A stretch of 64,000 nt of DNA, from the NCBI GenBank assembly GCA_910574455.1, contig CAJSYZ010000004.1, forward strand, positions 2,356,001 through 2,420,000. Reading direction: 5' to 3'. This document shows, piece after piece, positions 44,670 through 57,301 of the stretch. Every line of letters starts with the position of its first letter. Within the stretch, counting starts at the first letter, position 1. The DNA comes from Trichaptum fuscoviolaceum. Its lineage: Eukaryota; Basidiomycota; Agaricomycetes; Hymenochaetales; Trichaptaceae. The notes below the pieces were generated by a model, which was not told the origin of the DNA, did not search any database, and was given only the letters and a program-made list of their open reading frames with translations. A program made the position numbers and the translations under genes.

Positions 44670-46569
44670 TCAGGCGGTGACATACACAGGGACAGGCTGC
44701 ACTTCGCGGGAAATCGAGCGGGCATGCGCGTGAGGGTGCGTTAGCGTCCCCCGACGGCGTGACTTCGGGGGCGGGGGCGGGGAGTCGAGCTGCATCGTAC
44801 TAGGTGGAGGGGAGTCCAGCGACAGAGGTGGCGACGGATAAGAATCTGTTGGTGACTGCACGACAGGCTTCTGGGGTATCGGTATTGACGCTGACTTTAT
44901 CGGTAGCACGGGTGCTGTGTGGATGTGTAAGTCGGGACTAAGGTGGGCATGACCAGAACGCGGGGGCGGTGGTAGCAGAGGACCAATGTGAGGGCGCTCT
45001 AATGCAGATGTGACGGACATCGGCTCCTCCTCGTTCTCTGATAAAGCGGGCGAACTCGAAGCGTGCATCATGCGATGTTCCGCCCTTGTACTCGGCAAAA
45101 TCAATTCGCGAGCAGCCTCTACTCGCCTCATCTTGTTCTCTCCCTTCTCGACGTCCGTCTTCGCGTTGTTGTACATCCAAAGACCTGCAAACGTCATAGC
45201 AATCCCGATTGCCTGTACCATATGTACGGTCTGGTTGAACCAAACAATGGCTATGCATATGACAGCTACGCGTTTGAAGAGTGAGGCAATCGAATACGTC
45301 ACGGGCGACGTGGACGAAAGGATGACGAATGCGATGATGTTCTGTCCGAAATGTACTGTTCCGTTCAAGAAAAAGTAATACGCCACACTATGCGGGGAGG
45401 AATGGCCTTGCGACGGGTGCGTAACGTATTCCGTGCGTGAAAGCAGTGCAGGGAGATCATAGTACAGCCATAGTGGAACCATAAGCAAGAACGCCATACT
45501 TGAAGAATAAAACAGTAGATTGAGCTTGTCCAGCTTATGCGACGTCGCCTGAGGCGCTCCGCTCGGCGTTGAAGGCATGATTTTCTTGAAGAAGATGTTC
45601 GAGGACACGAACACGAGCGCAGAACCGAACGCGCATAAGAGTCCGATAGCGTTCGAAGCCGACATATCAAACGAGCATGCGAGCATGACACCAATGGTGA
45701 GCGGCAAGAGTGAAACATATGTCTTTGGCGAATATTTAACGCCGAAGAGCAGTGCATAGACTGCAACTGTGAATAAAGGGGATAGCGCCTGTAAATGATG
45801 ATCAGTGAGCCGGCGTAACAATCATAACAAGTTGGATAAAGAGATTTCAATTGCGGCTGAGGGTAGCACATGGCCAAAAGCAAGATATGAAAGGCGACAA
45901 ATGCTCTGCGTCGCAAGTGAGAGAAAGGAGAAAAAGGTCTGAGGGAGACAATCGCACCTTGATAGTATGCACAGTGCTGACCGGTATGCGCGAAATAGCC
46001 ATGCTCGAAAAGATATGTCCTCCAACTTGGAACACCCCCATCAGCGATGTACTCTTCAGCACCTCCCTCGTCGGTCTTCGTAGCCTCGTGAAGCGAATAA
46101 CAGGGCTCGATAAGAGCAGACAATAAGCTGCGACGAAACCGAATTGAACAAAGGTGAGTGTGATGGGGTAGCGGAACTGGTTAAGGATCGCCTTCCCGGT
46201 GTTCGACGACATCGCCGACGTCGAGTACCATATCGCACAGAGAAAACAGAACTTGAGCATCGATGGCGGGGCATTCGAAGACGTGAGCCCGCCTCTTCTC
46301 CGGGGTGCCTCGAAAAGATGGAAGCTTTGCCACCATGATGGCGACTTGGATGTACGCAAGAGGTCCCCTTCGTTTCTTGCAAAGCCAGGCAACCAGCTCT
46401 TCTTCTCCTCAAAGATGCCCCAACCTCCATTCCCCTGCGGGCGACCAAATCCATTTCCGTTTCCATGACCGTTCGTCGCTGTCATTGCAAAACCTGTCGT
46501 CGGGAGATGTTCTGAACGGATGTGCATCGTGTTCGACCGGTACCTCGTTGGGCTCTTTGGACCATCCAT
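44670..46569 (-). CDS. Triose-phosphate-transporter-family membrane protein (SLY41-like)
   Basis: This is a nucleotide-sugar/triose-phosphate transporter-type protein, probably of ER or Golgi membranes. Exons 45958..46569 and 44670..45788 give 576 residues. After a soluble ~105-residue N-terminus come about ten hydrophobic segments, for example MLKFCFLCAIWYSTSAMSSN, FVQFGFVAAYCLLLSS, GHIFSSMAISRIPVSTVHTI, LFTVAVYALLFGVKYS and LLPLTIGVMLACSFD. The pairs KALSPLFTV and SPVTYSIASLFKRVAVI are typical of this family. The last ~165 residues are a Pro/Ser-rich cytoplasmic tail, longer than in yeast Sly41. Substrate cannot be predicted. Confidence 0.9.
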
Positions 46570-48472
46570 CTGTGAAGTCTATGGGAGAGCGTCTTATATA
46601 TGCTATCTCGGAGTGCCAGCGCTCGAGATCACTGTAGGTACTAGGAAAGGATGCAGGGACAGGATAAACCCTGAATTTTTGCCATTGCACAGCCGAATAG
46701 CACTGGTCCCGATTAGGCTCCGACTGAAATGTCTTCCAAAAATAGCAATTCGCCACGGCGGGTCTTGAAACCTTGAGCTCCCCGGCGACAATGTGGAGAA
46801 AGAAATGTACATATATACTCAGTCCTAAGACCCATATGTACCTTAAGATGTCGTTCTGCGTGATGGAGCCACATGAGGCGTAGGATGGCGGTTAGAATAC
46901 GGGCAGAAGTCAGTGATATGATGTTCAGAAGCACCCGCTATAAGTCCAACTAGCTATACTTGTTTCTCGTTTCACTCCCGCCGTGTCCGTGACCTCATAA
47001 CTTCTACTGTTCTTCGGATGCCAGTGGTGTAAACTTGAAGATCCTGGCCCACGCCGCGATACAGTCTGTAGAATCTATGCTGCTATGTTGGACGACTTTC
47101 TCAAGTTCGTCATCTGCTGATTCTTGGCAAGCCATTTCCAGGAACAAAGAGCGCATGCTCTTATCTCTGAGTTGTACCTTTCTAGACTTCTAACTCCGGC
47201 CATCACGCTCTCGATCCTGTCGATAGTTTTCGAAGTCGAAGTTCGGGGGCATGGCGGCGTCGATTACACCTTTGATTGACGCTGTCAACGATGCCGATAT
47301 CGGGACCGTGACCTAGAAATAAAAAACGGACACCCCTATCTTACTAGTATCTATACATGTTCCTACCCACCTCAACATCATGCATTGCAGCGTAATCCAG
47401 CAAGTCATTGCGTTGGGCTTTGGGGCCAGTACTCAAATTTAAATCTTGATCTCTACTCATCCTTGGCCAATGCCTAGCTACTACTCACTCATGACTAATC
47501 TGCTTTAGCTTATTCCCGGGATTGGGATGGGATATCTTTGCAGAGGGAAGAGTGCAGGGCCTTTCGAACTGGGTCGTCATAAAACTGTCGACTATGCAAT
47601 CAACCAACATGACGAGATATAAGCTACATTGAATTAATCACTGGCACGTCTGACGCTGGTCATCGAAGAGGGGTTTCGCGTTTGCATCCTCGACTGATGT
47701 CTTCCCGTCCATGCTACTCTATCCTCCTTGCACAACAAGATTGCTTGTATTAAGTCCTCCCCTCTATGGCTCGAAACGAACCCTTCTTCCCTGCCTGAAA
47801 AGCTTTGGGTTACTCACCGCCATCGCCTTACGAAGTCGTCCTCTAGCTGTCAGATTTAACACTTGTCCCGCTACGCTTGAAATGTAGAAATTATACCTCA
47901 AACTTCATCGTAAATGGGACTTATCTTTCCGGCAAGGTGACCGGGGAATTGAGTCACCAAACTTCATGATGGTTAACTATCCAACGCACACTGCAATTCT
48001 GAGACATCCTATTCCTCCTCCGTGCTAAATAGTTCTCTGAGGCTGCGTGTTAGTTATCTTTTATTGTTGAGCTTTATCTTCGTACTCATCCGTCAATTAA
48101 CAGCAAATAAGGCATTTATACCCTGAAAAAGCAATATCATTAACTCACCCGCTTGCTTGTAGGTAGGTATACTATTCACGCACCAGCTCCAAGTTCAGAA
48201 AGCACCGTGTCGCTTGTTATAGATTGGTACGTTTTATGCATGTTTCAGTCCAAAACGATTGCCTTCCTTTCAAGACATGACTTCACACAAGAGCCTCATC
48301 GAAATTGAAGAAATGAAAGAATAGCAGGATCAGCCCATCGGCTTCAGAGGCATGCCAGTGCACTGGCTGAATGACTGGCGCGAGAAATTATCTGACAAAC
48401 TTAACAATCTGATTTCATTACGATGTAGGGATGAAAAAGAGCAGGAAGCATCGCAACCTTCTCATTCAGCAT
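46570..48472. other. Intergenic region downstream of 2OG-Fe(II) oxygenase copy 2
   Basis: No supported gene. About 48100..48470 is shared with 54720..55060, the region behind oxygenase copy 3 (for example GAATGACTG and GGCATGCCAGTGC near 48352), so the duplicated unit extended past the stop codon. Confidence 0.4.
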
Positions 48473-49947
48473 TTAAGCTTGTTTAACTGTTGATCTGCGT
48501 CCAGCGGGGCCAACGTGTACTGTGATGCAGAACTGGCCGTATACAATACTATTCATCACTTCATTCCCGTAGTACGCACCATGTAATGTGCACTTGATCT
48601 GATTGAAAGGTGTCCTCTTCGTCGCCCACAACACCTCCATGTCAATGGACAAGTTCTCGTACCCGCCCGAAACCCGTTCCACGATCTTTGCCCTTTCGTT
48701 ATGCTTTAGTAGGTACCAGAACGGTTCTTCGTTGCAAATCATGCCATCGAGATCCGGCTCGCGGTCGAGAAGAAGTCCGATATCGCGGTCTTTGTAGAAC
48801 ATCCGGACTTGTACATCTAGGTTCAGCTCTTCGCAGACCTTCAGTATGACCGCATCTGAACCCTTGAGGCACTTCTTTAGATGATTCAAAGTCATAGTCC
48901 TAGCTGGCTGGGTTTCGGTCGGGTATTCGTGATGCAAGCCGAAGCCAATGTGGCCTCCGTTTGGAAGAAATGTCGTATCATCCAATAGTGCCTTTAGGGA
49001 AGACGATAGGGAGGACTCGATCGGTGGGAAAGTTTTAACCGTACGGACTTCTGTCCCATTTGCTTCGTCGTCGAAGTACAGGTTGTATGTTATCGTCACG
49101 CGATGGCCGGAGGAGACAATCGTGACTTCGTGCTCAACGTCGCTGAAGAAGGCGGCATATGCAAAGAGAGGGTTATCAGTCGAGTGCTTGGAGACTGCCT
49201 GAGAGGAGTTGAAGGTCCATTCCTCACCGCCGTGTCGCAGCAGAAGAGCGCCACCCTCGTGCGGAGCGGGAAGAATGACGACGAGGGAGCCGAACATCGT
49301 TCGCCCGCGCGGTGTATCCTTGTGCGCCTTGAAAAAGGACGACTCGCCTGTGTACATTTCAGATTTAAGAGCTAATCCTGAGGTTAATCCAAGTTGAGCA
49401 TATGACGTACCATACACATTGAGCTTGTAGAGCTCAGCACTGATTTGACGCTGGCTTTGATGGCCCGGAAGCAAGTCAAATCGGACTGCGTCCATCAGCC
49501 CAGATTTGATGACATCGAGCTTTGTTGAGAAATACGCAGAGTCGAGTTTTCCAGCCTTCCGGTACGTCTCGTCAAACACATCCTTTTGATCTAATCCGAA
49601 AGTTGCGGGATCGCAGGTGGAAGACAAGTGGTGAAGCTTTTCCTCAGAAGCATTAAGAAAATCCATGCGTCTACGTGTCATATTAACTTCGACGAACTCG
49701 GATTTGGAAAGACAAACAAGGTAGTTCACCTGCAGTCATCGTCATCTTTCCCATAGTACAGTATAAGGTCTTCATTACGAGCAGGCAGTACTCCGGCACA
49801 GTACGGAGGCTTTTTGTCGGCAAGAGCATCACGGAGTGGCTGTAGTTGAGGGGCGAGAGGTGTCTTGACTTTTCTGTACTTGTCCTTCTTGGGATAAAAT
49901 CTCTGATCGAAAACCTTAGGTAACGACTGTGTATTTGTTTTCGACAT
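48473..49947 (-). CDS. 2-oxoglutarate/Fe(II)-dependent oxygenase, short type, copy 2
   Basis: Exons in coding order 49730..49947, 49411..49670, 48473..49347 give 450 residues, starting MSKTNTQSLPKVFDQRFYPK. This copy lacks most of the Ser/Asp-rich leader of copies 1 and 3. The iron ligands are kept: AHKDTP, and SDVEHEVTIVSSGHRVTITY with His and the 2-oxoglutarate Arg ten residues apart. The second intron is 63 bases long and has no stop in frame, so retained intron would add 21 residues without breaking the protein. No companion gene follows this copy. Confidence 0.9.
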
Positions 49948-51443
49948 CGAGCAGATGACTTGGAGATGGTTTGAGTTGAGCTGGATGATGTGGCCTAGTT
50001 CTATACGTGTTGAATAGTGACGGCAGCTCCTCTGTGAGTCAGTCGATCGCCTCCGGTCTAGAAGACCATGGTCAGAGCGATTTGTTACGTAGTAAAGAGT
50101 CATTGTAGGACACTTTTTTGGATGCCACAAGTGGTACTGTAGGTCGGCTCATCCATAGTAGACTCGGACTCGATCGATCAGTGCCCGACCGAGATGTCCT
50201 TTGCATCGTGCCAGTGGAACGTGATTGTTGCTCTTTTATTTACGAAGTTCGAGGAGATGACTCGAACACATACAGTGGGAGACAAATAATGAGAGTTGAT
50301 CAAAGTTAGTATGTATCTCTTCGGGTCCGAATTCAAGCCTGTTCAGCCCCCGAGCCTGAGAAGTTCCAAGTTAGGATAGGCTCAAATCTTAACTAAATCG
50401 TCTGCAGCGGCCAGTCACATCTTCAAGCCCGTGCTCATGCATATGCGAGTCGCGATGCATGATGTTATCATGTAGCTTTGTATTTGATGCCCCTCACTTT
50501 TCAAGATGGACAGTCTGAATCTGTCGGACTGAACGTATGCCAGTGCACTTGCAGGAAAGTACGCAAAGGGTTCGAGCCACAGTGGCCTAAGTGTTTGGGA
50601 GATGGTTTAAAAGCATTCGGAGAGCCGGAATGCGTGCATATTTGTAAAATGGTGAGCTCCATATATGACTCTAGGCGACTCTGCGCTCTTGATTAGGGCC
50701 ATCTTTCAGTGATGTTGGCTGTGTCTAGGAGGCGGAACGACATACACCATATCGTGGACACCATCCAGGCAACGGGGTCAACTGTAAATCGAGAAATTAA
50801 CAACATTTGTGAATCATTTCATCATCAGCCAGCGCCAGTGGAACACTAGGACATCTGCCGTTGGTTTGATCACCACAGGGTCTCATTGACAAGGGATCAC
50901 TCAACACCCTGCCCTATCGCCGCTTACCCCAATCCCTCCCTCCCCCCGAAAGAAGCTTCAATATGCACTTGCTAGAATGCTTGTAACAAGTCTCACTCCA
51001 AGTCTTGTGTATGGTATCGATCTGCATCGTTATAGGCTGTTACTCGTTCCCTGGAGTGAAGCTAATGCACTAACTTCTGGACTCGATGACAATATCCGTT
51101 ATAAGTCATGGTCAAGCGTGCTTATATCGATCTCCCTCTCTCTCTTGGTACTTTCTTCATCAAATACTCTTTCACTCGTATCTAGCACTGGCAGTTAGCT
51201 GCGAGCTCTTCAACCTAATAAGCCTACCTTAATACTGTAATTCTCCTCCGGTGCACACTGATTTGATTAGCATGCGGCATTATCGGCAGTTCTCACTAAC
51301 TAAATCTGATCCGTCTTTGTATATGATTTCTTCATGTATCTACCTTACTATTGTCGAATATCATCTTCTATTCGCCAGTTATTAAAGGTAAATAAGGCCA
51401 AGTCTGTAAACAAAAATGATTACAGTGTGTATTAAATCCGCAT
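49948..51443. other. Spacer between oxygenase copy 2 and companion copy 2
   Basis: No supported gene. The part next to 49948 is the duplicated oxygenase promoter. A 72-codon frame at 50478..50696 has several cysteines (VCQCTC) but no signal peptide or family match. Confidence 0.35.
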
Positions 51444-51890
51444 TCAGTGCTCACTCATAATCATCCCAGTATAGGGTATATGTCTCGTATTCCCTTTCTT
51501 CCCAGAACACCTCTTGGGATGAATATCAGTGCGAAAGTTTAATTTATGTGTCTGGTGAGAGTTGTAATCTGTACCTAGATTCCGAATGGCCAAGAACTTG
51601 CGGTGCTCAACGCAAATGTCCACAAGCCTTTTAAACTCCGCCCAGACCTCTTCGCCGGCCTCGAGATAATCCCGCCTCACGGATTCCATGAAGTGTGTCA
51701 CCCTGTGGTCGCTCCTCTGTCGAATTTGAGGGCTCATGCGGATGACGAGCTCGACGACGGCGAGGTAGTCGTCCTTTGTCTTTGGGCTCCGAGTCATTAG
51801 AGATTCCTTGGCTTCATCGGATTGAAGGACTTTTTGAAGTTCTTCGTCGAGCTCTTGATGGTATGTTGTGCCAGTTACATCGGATGAAGC

Positions 51891-54347
51891 AAACACCCAA
51901 GCCCCTGTAATCAGATTTTTGCCAGTAATGCTGGGTGATTTAATCACATGATGATTTAATCATAAATCAAATCTGATTAATTCAAAATGAATTATATGAA
52001 TTATTAGTTTGATGCTTAGGAACTTATATATCCAAATTATCATATCATTAAATCAGAATTGCATATGTACATATATGAAGAAGAAACATTGGCGGGGATC
52101 ATAGGGGTGCATGGATCGTCGCCGAGGCTGAGCGGCTTAGAACCCAGCAAGGGCAAGTTGGGTGAGTACGGGTCGCGGCAGGGTTCATGACGGTTTTGTT
52201 GTCACGCTACAGGCACGTCGATAGTCTGATGGCAGAAGTAGTACAAAGCTTGAGCACTCGATAGCAAAAGTCAATACTCTTCTCGTGATTCAGTAAGTTG
52301 CCCTTGAGAAAGTCCATGCTCGACTGCCGGTTTCTTGGGAACATTGTTCGTTGAGTGGAGGATTCCATCATTCAGCAGACAATAAAAAATGCGAAGGCGG
52401 TCGTCTTAACTGCGACTCCGTGCGAGATTGAGGAGCTTGAAGCGCGTCGAGCGAACGGAGTGTGGCCATTCAAGCGGGTCCATTACGTGTTTGATGCTGC
52501 GGGAGATCTTATCGAGCACATTTAGAGGGGGTACGGCCCGTTGAAAGGGGAGAGGAGATGGGAGGGTAGGGTGTCGTGTGTCTATCATTCGATAATAGCG
52601 TAAGCCCGCTACGTCCATGCCCAGAGCCTGCGCGACGGGACGCACCTCGCAGGCAGAAAGACGGCTCACCTTGTTCAGCAATGCCGGCTGGTCTGACGTC
52701 CATTCCCAATCCATCTCGTCGTCCGCAGCGTCATAATTTGAGCTGTTCCAGCTTTCGATACTTCACGCGGCGCACCCGAGTCGAGGTTGAAGAGAGAAGG
52801 CGAAGACTTGCCACAGATGCTTCTCGGTGTGCGAGGGGAGGGCTCGGCGTCGCCAGGCTGAGAGAGACACACCGCCGACGTCCGACGCGTCAGCTCGGGG
52901 TGGGAGAACGGGCGACAAGGATGAGATCGGAGTAGAACGCCTGGGGTGCTTTATTGTGCGAAGCAGAAAGACAGTAGCTCACCTTGTTCAGCTGTTCTGA
53001 CATCCTTTTCCATTCCATCTCGTCGTCCGCATTTTACGCGGCGCACCCGAGTCAGGTTTAAAGAAAGATGGAGCATGAAAGTGGTGGGGGAGAACGAGCG
53101 ACAGCGATGAAAGGGAGAAGACACATGCCAGGTGGCCGAAGTGCCAGTGGCACTGGCACGTGACCACTGGTGCCACCCACTGTTATGGTCGCGCGTCGAG
53201 CGTGTCGCTCTCCCTTCAACTCTACGATTCGCGCCTGTCTGCTGCGCTTGTTCATAGAAAGAAAAACATCGACAATGGCGATTGGCAGTCTCTTTCTCCT
53301 TACCTTGCACTTGTCAACTCATCTCCGGAACCTGCAACTTTTACCGCTTTCTCCTTGGTTCGCTGTCCCGAGGATGGAGAGGATGAGGACGTCGCTGAGG
53401 ATGAAGAAGAGGGCGAGAACCTTTGCAACTGTACGTTCTCTCCTTCATACTGAATCAAATATCCTTTCAACACCGCTACCCTTCGCCTCAAGCGTAGCCG
53501 CCGCTCTGGCCTTCGCGGTTAAAATGGTACCGGCAAGTCTCGCCTCATGCGTGCCAAACCACCGGCCCTCTTGAGGGCCTCCCATGCTCCCATGCTCCGT
53601 TGAGGCCCGCACGTTCTACGTTGAACTCGTCCACTTCGGTAGTGTCAGCGAGAGGTCAGCTTTAGATTTGCTTAACGCTGGTATGAACCTCGCTGCAGTA
53701 CATCCGCCGTTCGACTGCAGTTCACCGAGTGCGCTCGCTTCTCCCGCGTAGCCTTAATGCGAGTACTTTAACGGGGTGCACTTTCGGTCTGGTGGTTCGT
53801 TGCGGACAACGGAGCAGTGTGCGAATGCGAACTAGAACTCAACATTGCCCGATTTCCTTCGAAGTCCATTGAGGCCGCCATTGACCTCCAGCGTCCACAA
53901 TTGGAGTATTTGGAGGCGCTTTACAAGTCTTTGGACACGCCAATTCACGCTAGTGCTGCTCGCCGGTCAGGTTGTATCACTATGCACTTGTCATTCAACA
54001 CTAACACTGACATTGTCCACCACAACTGCTTCAAACACTGTCGCCATAAGACATTCTTGTGGTCTTTGTTAAGGCTGTTCCTGAGGCCAAGTCCTACTAC
54101 ATTCCTTTGAACGCGGCTGAGGACTATAATTGCTGGATTTCGGTAGACTTGTGATAACATAGATTAACAATGAAATAATTCAACCAATTATATATTGATG
54201 TTATATCTCTACTTCATAACAATATACCAATATTAAGTTTTGAATGAATCTGATTTGATCATCTGATTTGATCATTGATCAAATCATTGTATGATTAAAT
54301 CACCCTGCATTACTGGCAAAAATCTGATTCCCAGGGCTTGGGTGCCT
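51891..54347. mobile_element. Non-autonomous hAT-like DNA transposon, 2.46 kb
   Basis: Terminal inverted repeats begin CAAACACCCAAGCCCCTG at 51891 and, on the other strand, AGGCACCCAAGCCCTGG at 54347. They continue through AATCAGATTTTTGCCAGTAA and several GATTTAATCA motifs for ~55 bases. The insertion is flanked by GGATGAAG at 51883..51890 and 54348..54355, an 8-base target duplication typical of hAT elements (7 bases if the outermost base belongs to the element). No frame inside exceeds ~134 codons and no transposase motif was seen. It carries an internal imperfect duplication, listed separately. Confidence 0.8.
52650..53130. repeat. Internal imperfect tandem duplication in the hAT-like element
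   Basis: The segment around 52650..52925 recurs at about 52965..53130. Shared blocks include GCTCACCTTGTTCAGC, CCATCTCGTCGTCCGCA and GCGGCGCACCCGAGTC, with indels between. It may derive from host sequence captured by the element. Confidence 0.6.
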
Positions 54348-54431
54348 GGATGAAGGTAGCAGAACTCTAAGGTATTTTGCTTTTTCCAATTCCTGTATTG
54401 GCTTTTCAACGTATGTGGCTGGACTAGTCAT

Positions 54432-55069
54432 GGATGGCGGCCCTGGTCTGTGCGAGATGATCGAAGGAAAGAAGAGTAGGGATAAGAGTATGCACTTTAT
54501 GATTTGCTGAAGACTCGGACGCATAATTACTTACGTATAGATCGTGCTCAACAACGTGCACGCTATGGTCATTAAGGTTCACTCTATGTTCAGGAAAGCG
54601 GGTGCAAACTTGAACTTGAACGGGCCAAGGCCATTCTTTATAAAGTCTGCTGTAAGGGCGGACCGTACGGGTGGAGGAGTCGAGTATAGGGAGAAAGAAA
54701 GCGTATAGAATTGGAACATGTAACACACTTTTGTACCCTATAAACCAATATCTTTACCCACCCGCCTACTTGTAGGTAGATATACAGACGCACCGACTAC
54801 GAATTCAGAAATCCCCATATCGCTTGTAATAATATGGGATGCGTCATCCATGTTTAGCCCAATACGATTGCCTTCCTTCCAAGACACAAGCTTTAAGACT
54901 ATCGGAATCAAACAATGTTGGCATGATCATCCCATTGGCTTCAGTGGCATGCCAGTGCGTTAGCCGAATGACTGACATGCCATTCCACTTCACAATCCAA
55001 TCATAATGTGATTTCTGAGTTATCAACGAATACAAGTGGAACAGTGTCGCCGCCTTCTCATTCAGCGCC
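54432..55069. other. Spacer between companion copy 2 and oxygenase copy 3
   Basis: No gene. It comprises the companion-gene promoter (54485..54680, shared with 31621..31800) and a ~350-base block shared with 48100..48470. Confidence 0.45.
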
Positions 55070-56578
55070 TTAAACCGTTGATCTGTTTCCTACGGGGCCA
55101 ATATGCACTATGATGCAAAATTTACCGTACACGTAATCGGACGATACTTCGTTCCCGCATGCACCGTATGTGGACTTAATCTGGTTGAAAGGCGTCCGCT
55201 TCGTGGCCCACAGCACCTCCATGTCAATGTGCACGTCCTCGGCATCGTGGTAATCGCTCGGACCCGCCTCCACGACCTTCCCCTTTCCGTAGCGCATCAA
55301 TTGACACCAGAGCGGTTCATCGTCTTCGCAGACCACGAAATTGATATCCGGCTCGTGGTCGAAAAGAAACCCGACCTCATCGTCTTTGTAGAACATCCGG
55401 ACTTGTACATCCAGGTTCAGCTCTTGGCAGACCTTTAAAACGACGGCGTCTGAGCCCTTCAAGTTCTTCTTGAGATGATTCAAAGTCATGGTCCTAGCTG
55501 GCTGTGTTTCGGTCGGGTATTCGTGATGCAAGCCGAAGCCAATGTGGCCTCCGTTTGGAAGAAATGTCGTATCATCCAATAGTGCCTTTAGAGAAGACGA
55601 TAGGGAGGACTCGATCGGAGGGAAAGTTTTAACCGTACGGACTTCTGTCCCATTTGCTTCGTCGTCGAAGTACAGGTTGTATGTTATCGTCACTCGATAG
55701 CCGGACGAAACTGTCGCGACTTCGTGCTCAACATCGCTGAAGAAGGCGGCATATGCAAAGAGAGGGTCATCAGTCGAGTGCTTGGAGACCGCCTGGGAGG
55801 AGTCGAAGGCCCATTCCTCACCGCCGTGTCGCACCAGAAGAGCGCCACCCTCGTGCGAGGCGGGAAGAATCACGACGAGGGAGCCGAACATCGTTGGCCC
55901 ACGGGGTGTATCCTTGTGCGCCTTGAAAAAGGACGATTCGCCTGCATGCGATCATGATTTAAGAACAAATCGAATCAAAGCTACGACGTACCGTAAACAT
56001 TGAGCTTGTAGAGTTCAGCGTTGATTTGACGCTGACTCTGGTGCCCTGGAAGCAAGTCGAATCGAACTGCGTCCATCAGCCCAGATTTAATAACATCGAG
56101 CTTTGTTGAGAAATACGCAGAGTCGAGCTTTCCAGCCTTTCGGTATGTCTCGTCAAATACATCTTTGTGATCTAACCCGAAAGTCGCAGGATCGCAGGTC
56201 GAAGACAAATGGTGAAGCTCTTCCTCAGAAGCACGAAGAAAATCTATGCGGCTGCGCGTCGTGTTAGCAGAAGTGGACTTGGGATCGGGAAGGCAAAACA
56301 ACAACACACCTGCAGTCGTGTTTGCCTTTTCCATAGTACAGTATAAGGTCCTCACCTAGAGCAGGCAGTACTCCGGCACAGTACGGAGGCTTTTTATCGT
56401 CAAGAGCATCACGGAGTGGCTGTAGTCGAGGGGCGAGAGGCGTTTTGTCGATCCTGTAGTGCGACCAATCCTCTTCGGAATAGAATCTTTCGTCGAAGGC
56501 TAGCTCTGACAATGACTCGGACCTAGAGTCGGAGACATTATTTCCCTCTATGTCTGGTGCCGCAATTGGATTTGACAT
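55070..56578 (-). CDS. 2-oxoglutarate/Fe(II)-dependent oxygenase, short type, copy 3
   Basis: Exons in coding order 56310..56578, 55992..56251, 55070..55941 give 466 residues starting MSNPIAAPDIEGNNVSDSRS. All ligands are conserved: AHKDTP, then SDVEHEVATVSSGYRVTITY with the His and Arg. The exon plan matches copies 1 and 2 exactly. Copy 3 followed by a companion gene has the same order and orientation as copy 1 followed by companion copy 1, inverted, which points to a segmental duplication. It differs from copy 2 mainly in the C-terminal ~80 residues and the leader. Confidence 0.9.
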
Positions 56579-57301
56579 CAAGCAAGAGTTGCGCGGTTGG
56601 CTTAGATGTGCTTGAGTCCGACTGCGGTGGTGTCGCCTGACGCCTTATATGTGCTGGATAGACATCGCTGTTTAACACAGTGTAACTCCTCCGTGAGTCA
56701 GTCCGCCGCCTTCGTCAACAGGGGGAACATGATCAGTGCAGAACAGTGCGGCTTGTTACGTCCCAAAAAACACTTTAGACGCTTGCAAAGGTAGATTGTT
56801 CCATAAATGTTTGCTAGACCGAGATGTCCTTTTCGCCGTCGAACGTAATTACTGTCGTAAGCTCTTCGTTTACGAAACGAGAAGAAATGACTCGGACACT
56901 CACAATGGAGGTGATGATCGGAAAGTTAATAACCGAATGGTTTGATCGTGTTTACAAGTTTTCCAACTGAGTCGTCCTGAGCTTTTTCTTCGGGTCCGCA
57001 CACTTGGCCCTCATGGCCCTCCTTCATGGCCAATTCTTGGTGCCGGGTTGCATACCCATAAAATACCCAGCGACCTAAGGGTCGCGGGAATAGTAGGCAT
57101 CTGCGCACATTGTGATAATTGAATGATTACACAGAAAGTAGATGATTAGAAGATGAAACTACGATGTTGGGAGTGACAGCCTTTAATAAAAACAAGAGCA
57201 TAACGGCTTTCCTCGGCGATGCTACTCTTCAAGCTCTGGAAGAGTAGCTTCGCCGAGGAAAGCGGTTATGCTCTTATGGCGAGGGTGTCAGTATTGGCAA
57301 C
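56579..57301. other. Intergenic region between oxygenase copy 3 and the large paralogue
   Basis: It includes the duplicated promoter of copy 3 (56580..56940). The long hairpin at 57194..57275 is listed separately. No gene is visible. Confidence 0.45.
57194..57275. repeat. Near-perfect 37-base-arm hairpin
   Basis: Arms 57194..57230 and 57239..57275 are complementary at 35 of 37 positions around the 8-base loop AAGCTCTG. The arms begin AAGAGCATAACGGCTTTCC and end GGAAAGCGGTTATGCTCTT. It lies within 30 bases of the stop codon of the large oxygenase gene, so it is probably in its 3' untranslated region. Confidence 0.85.

Larger units (their letters stand above)
51444..54431 (-). pseudogene. Small companion gene, copy 2, interrupted by a transposon
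   Basis: The 5' piece runs from the ATG at 54431 (MTSPATYVEKPIQELEKAKY) to about 54356. The 3' piece runs from about 51883 to a stop at 51444 (VTGTTYHQELDEELQKVLQS and onward). Removing 51891..54347 plus one copy of an 8-base duplication restores the LLPSSDVTG junction seen in copy 1 (LLPSSDVNG). Apart from the insertion the frame is open, so this copy was intact when hit. The product is unrecognised, as for copy 1. Confidence 0.75.

Noticed and set aside
50478..50696. A 72-codon cysteine-containing frame as a small secreted protein
   Set aside because: No signal peptide and no supporting splice or promoter context.
53170..53574. A 134-codon frame inside the hAT-like element as a possible transposase
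   Set aside because: No hAT dimerisation or catalytic motif is visible and it overlaps other frames of similar length.
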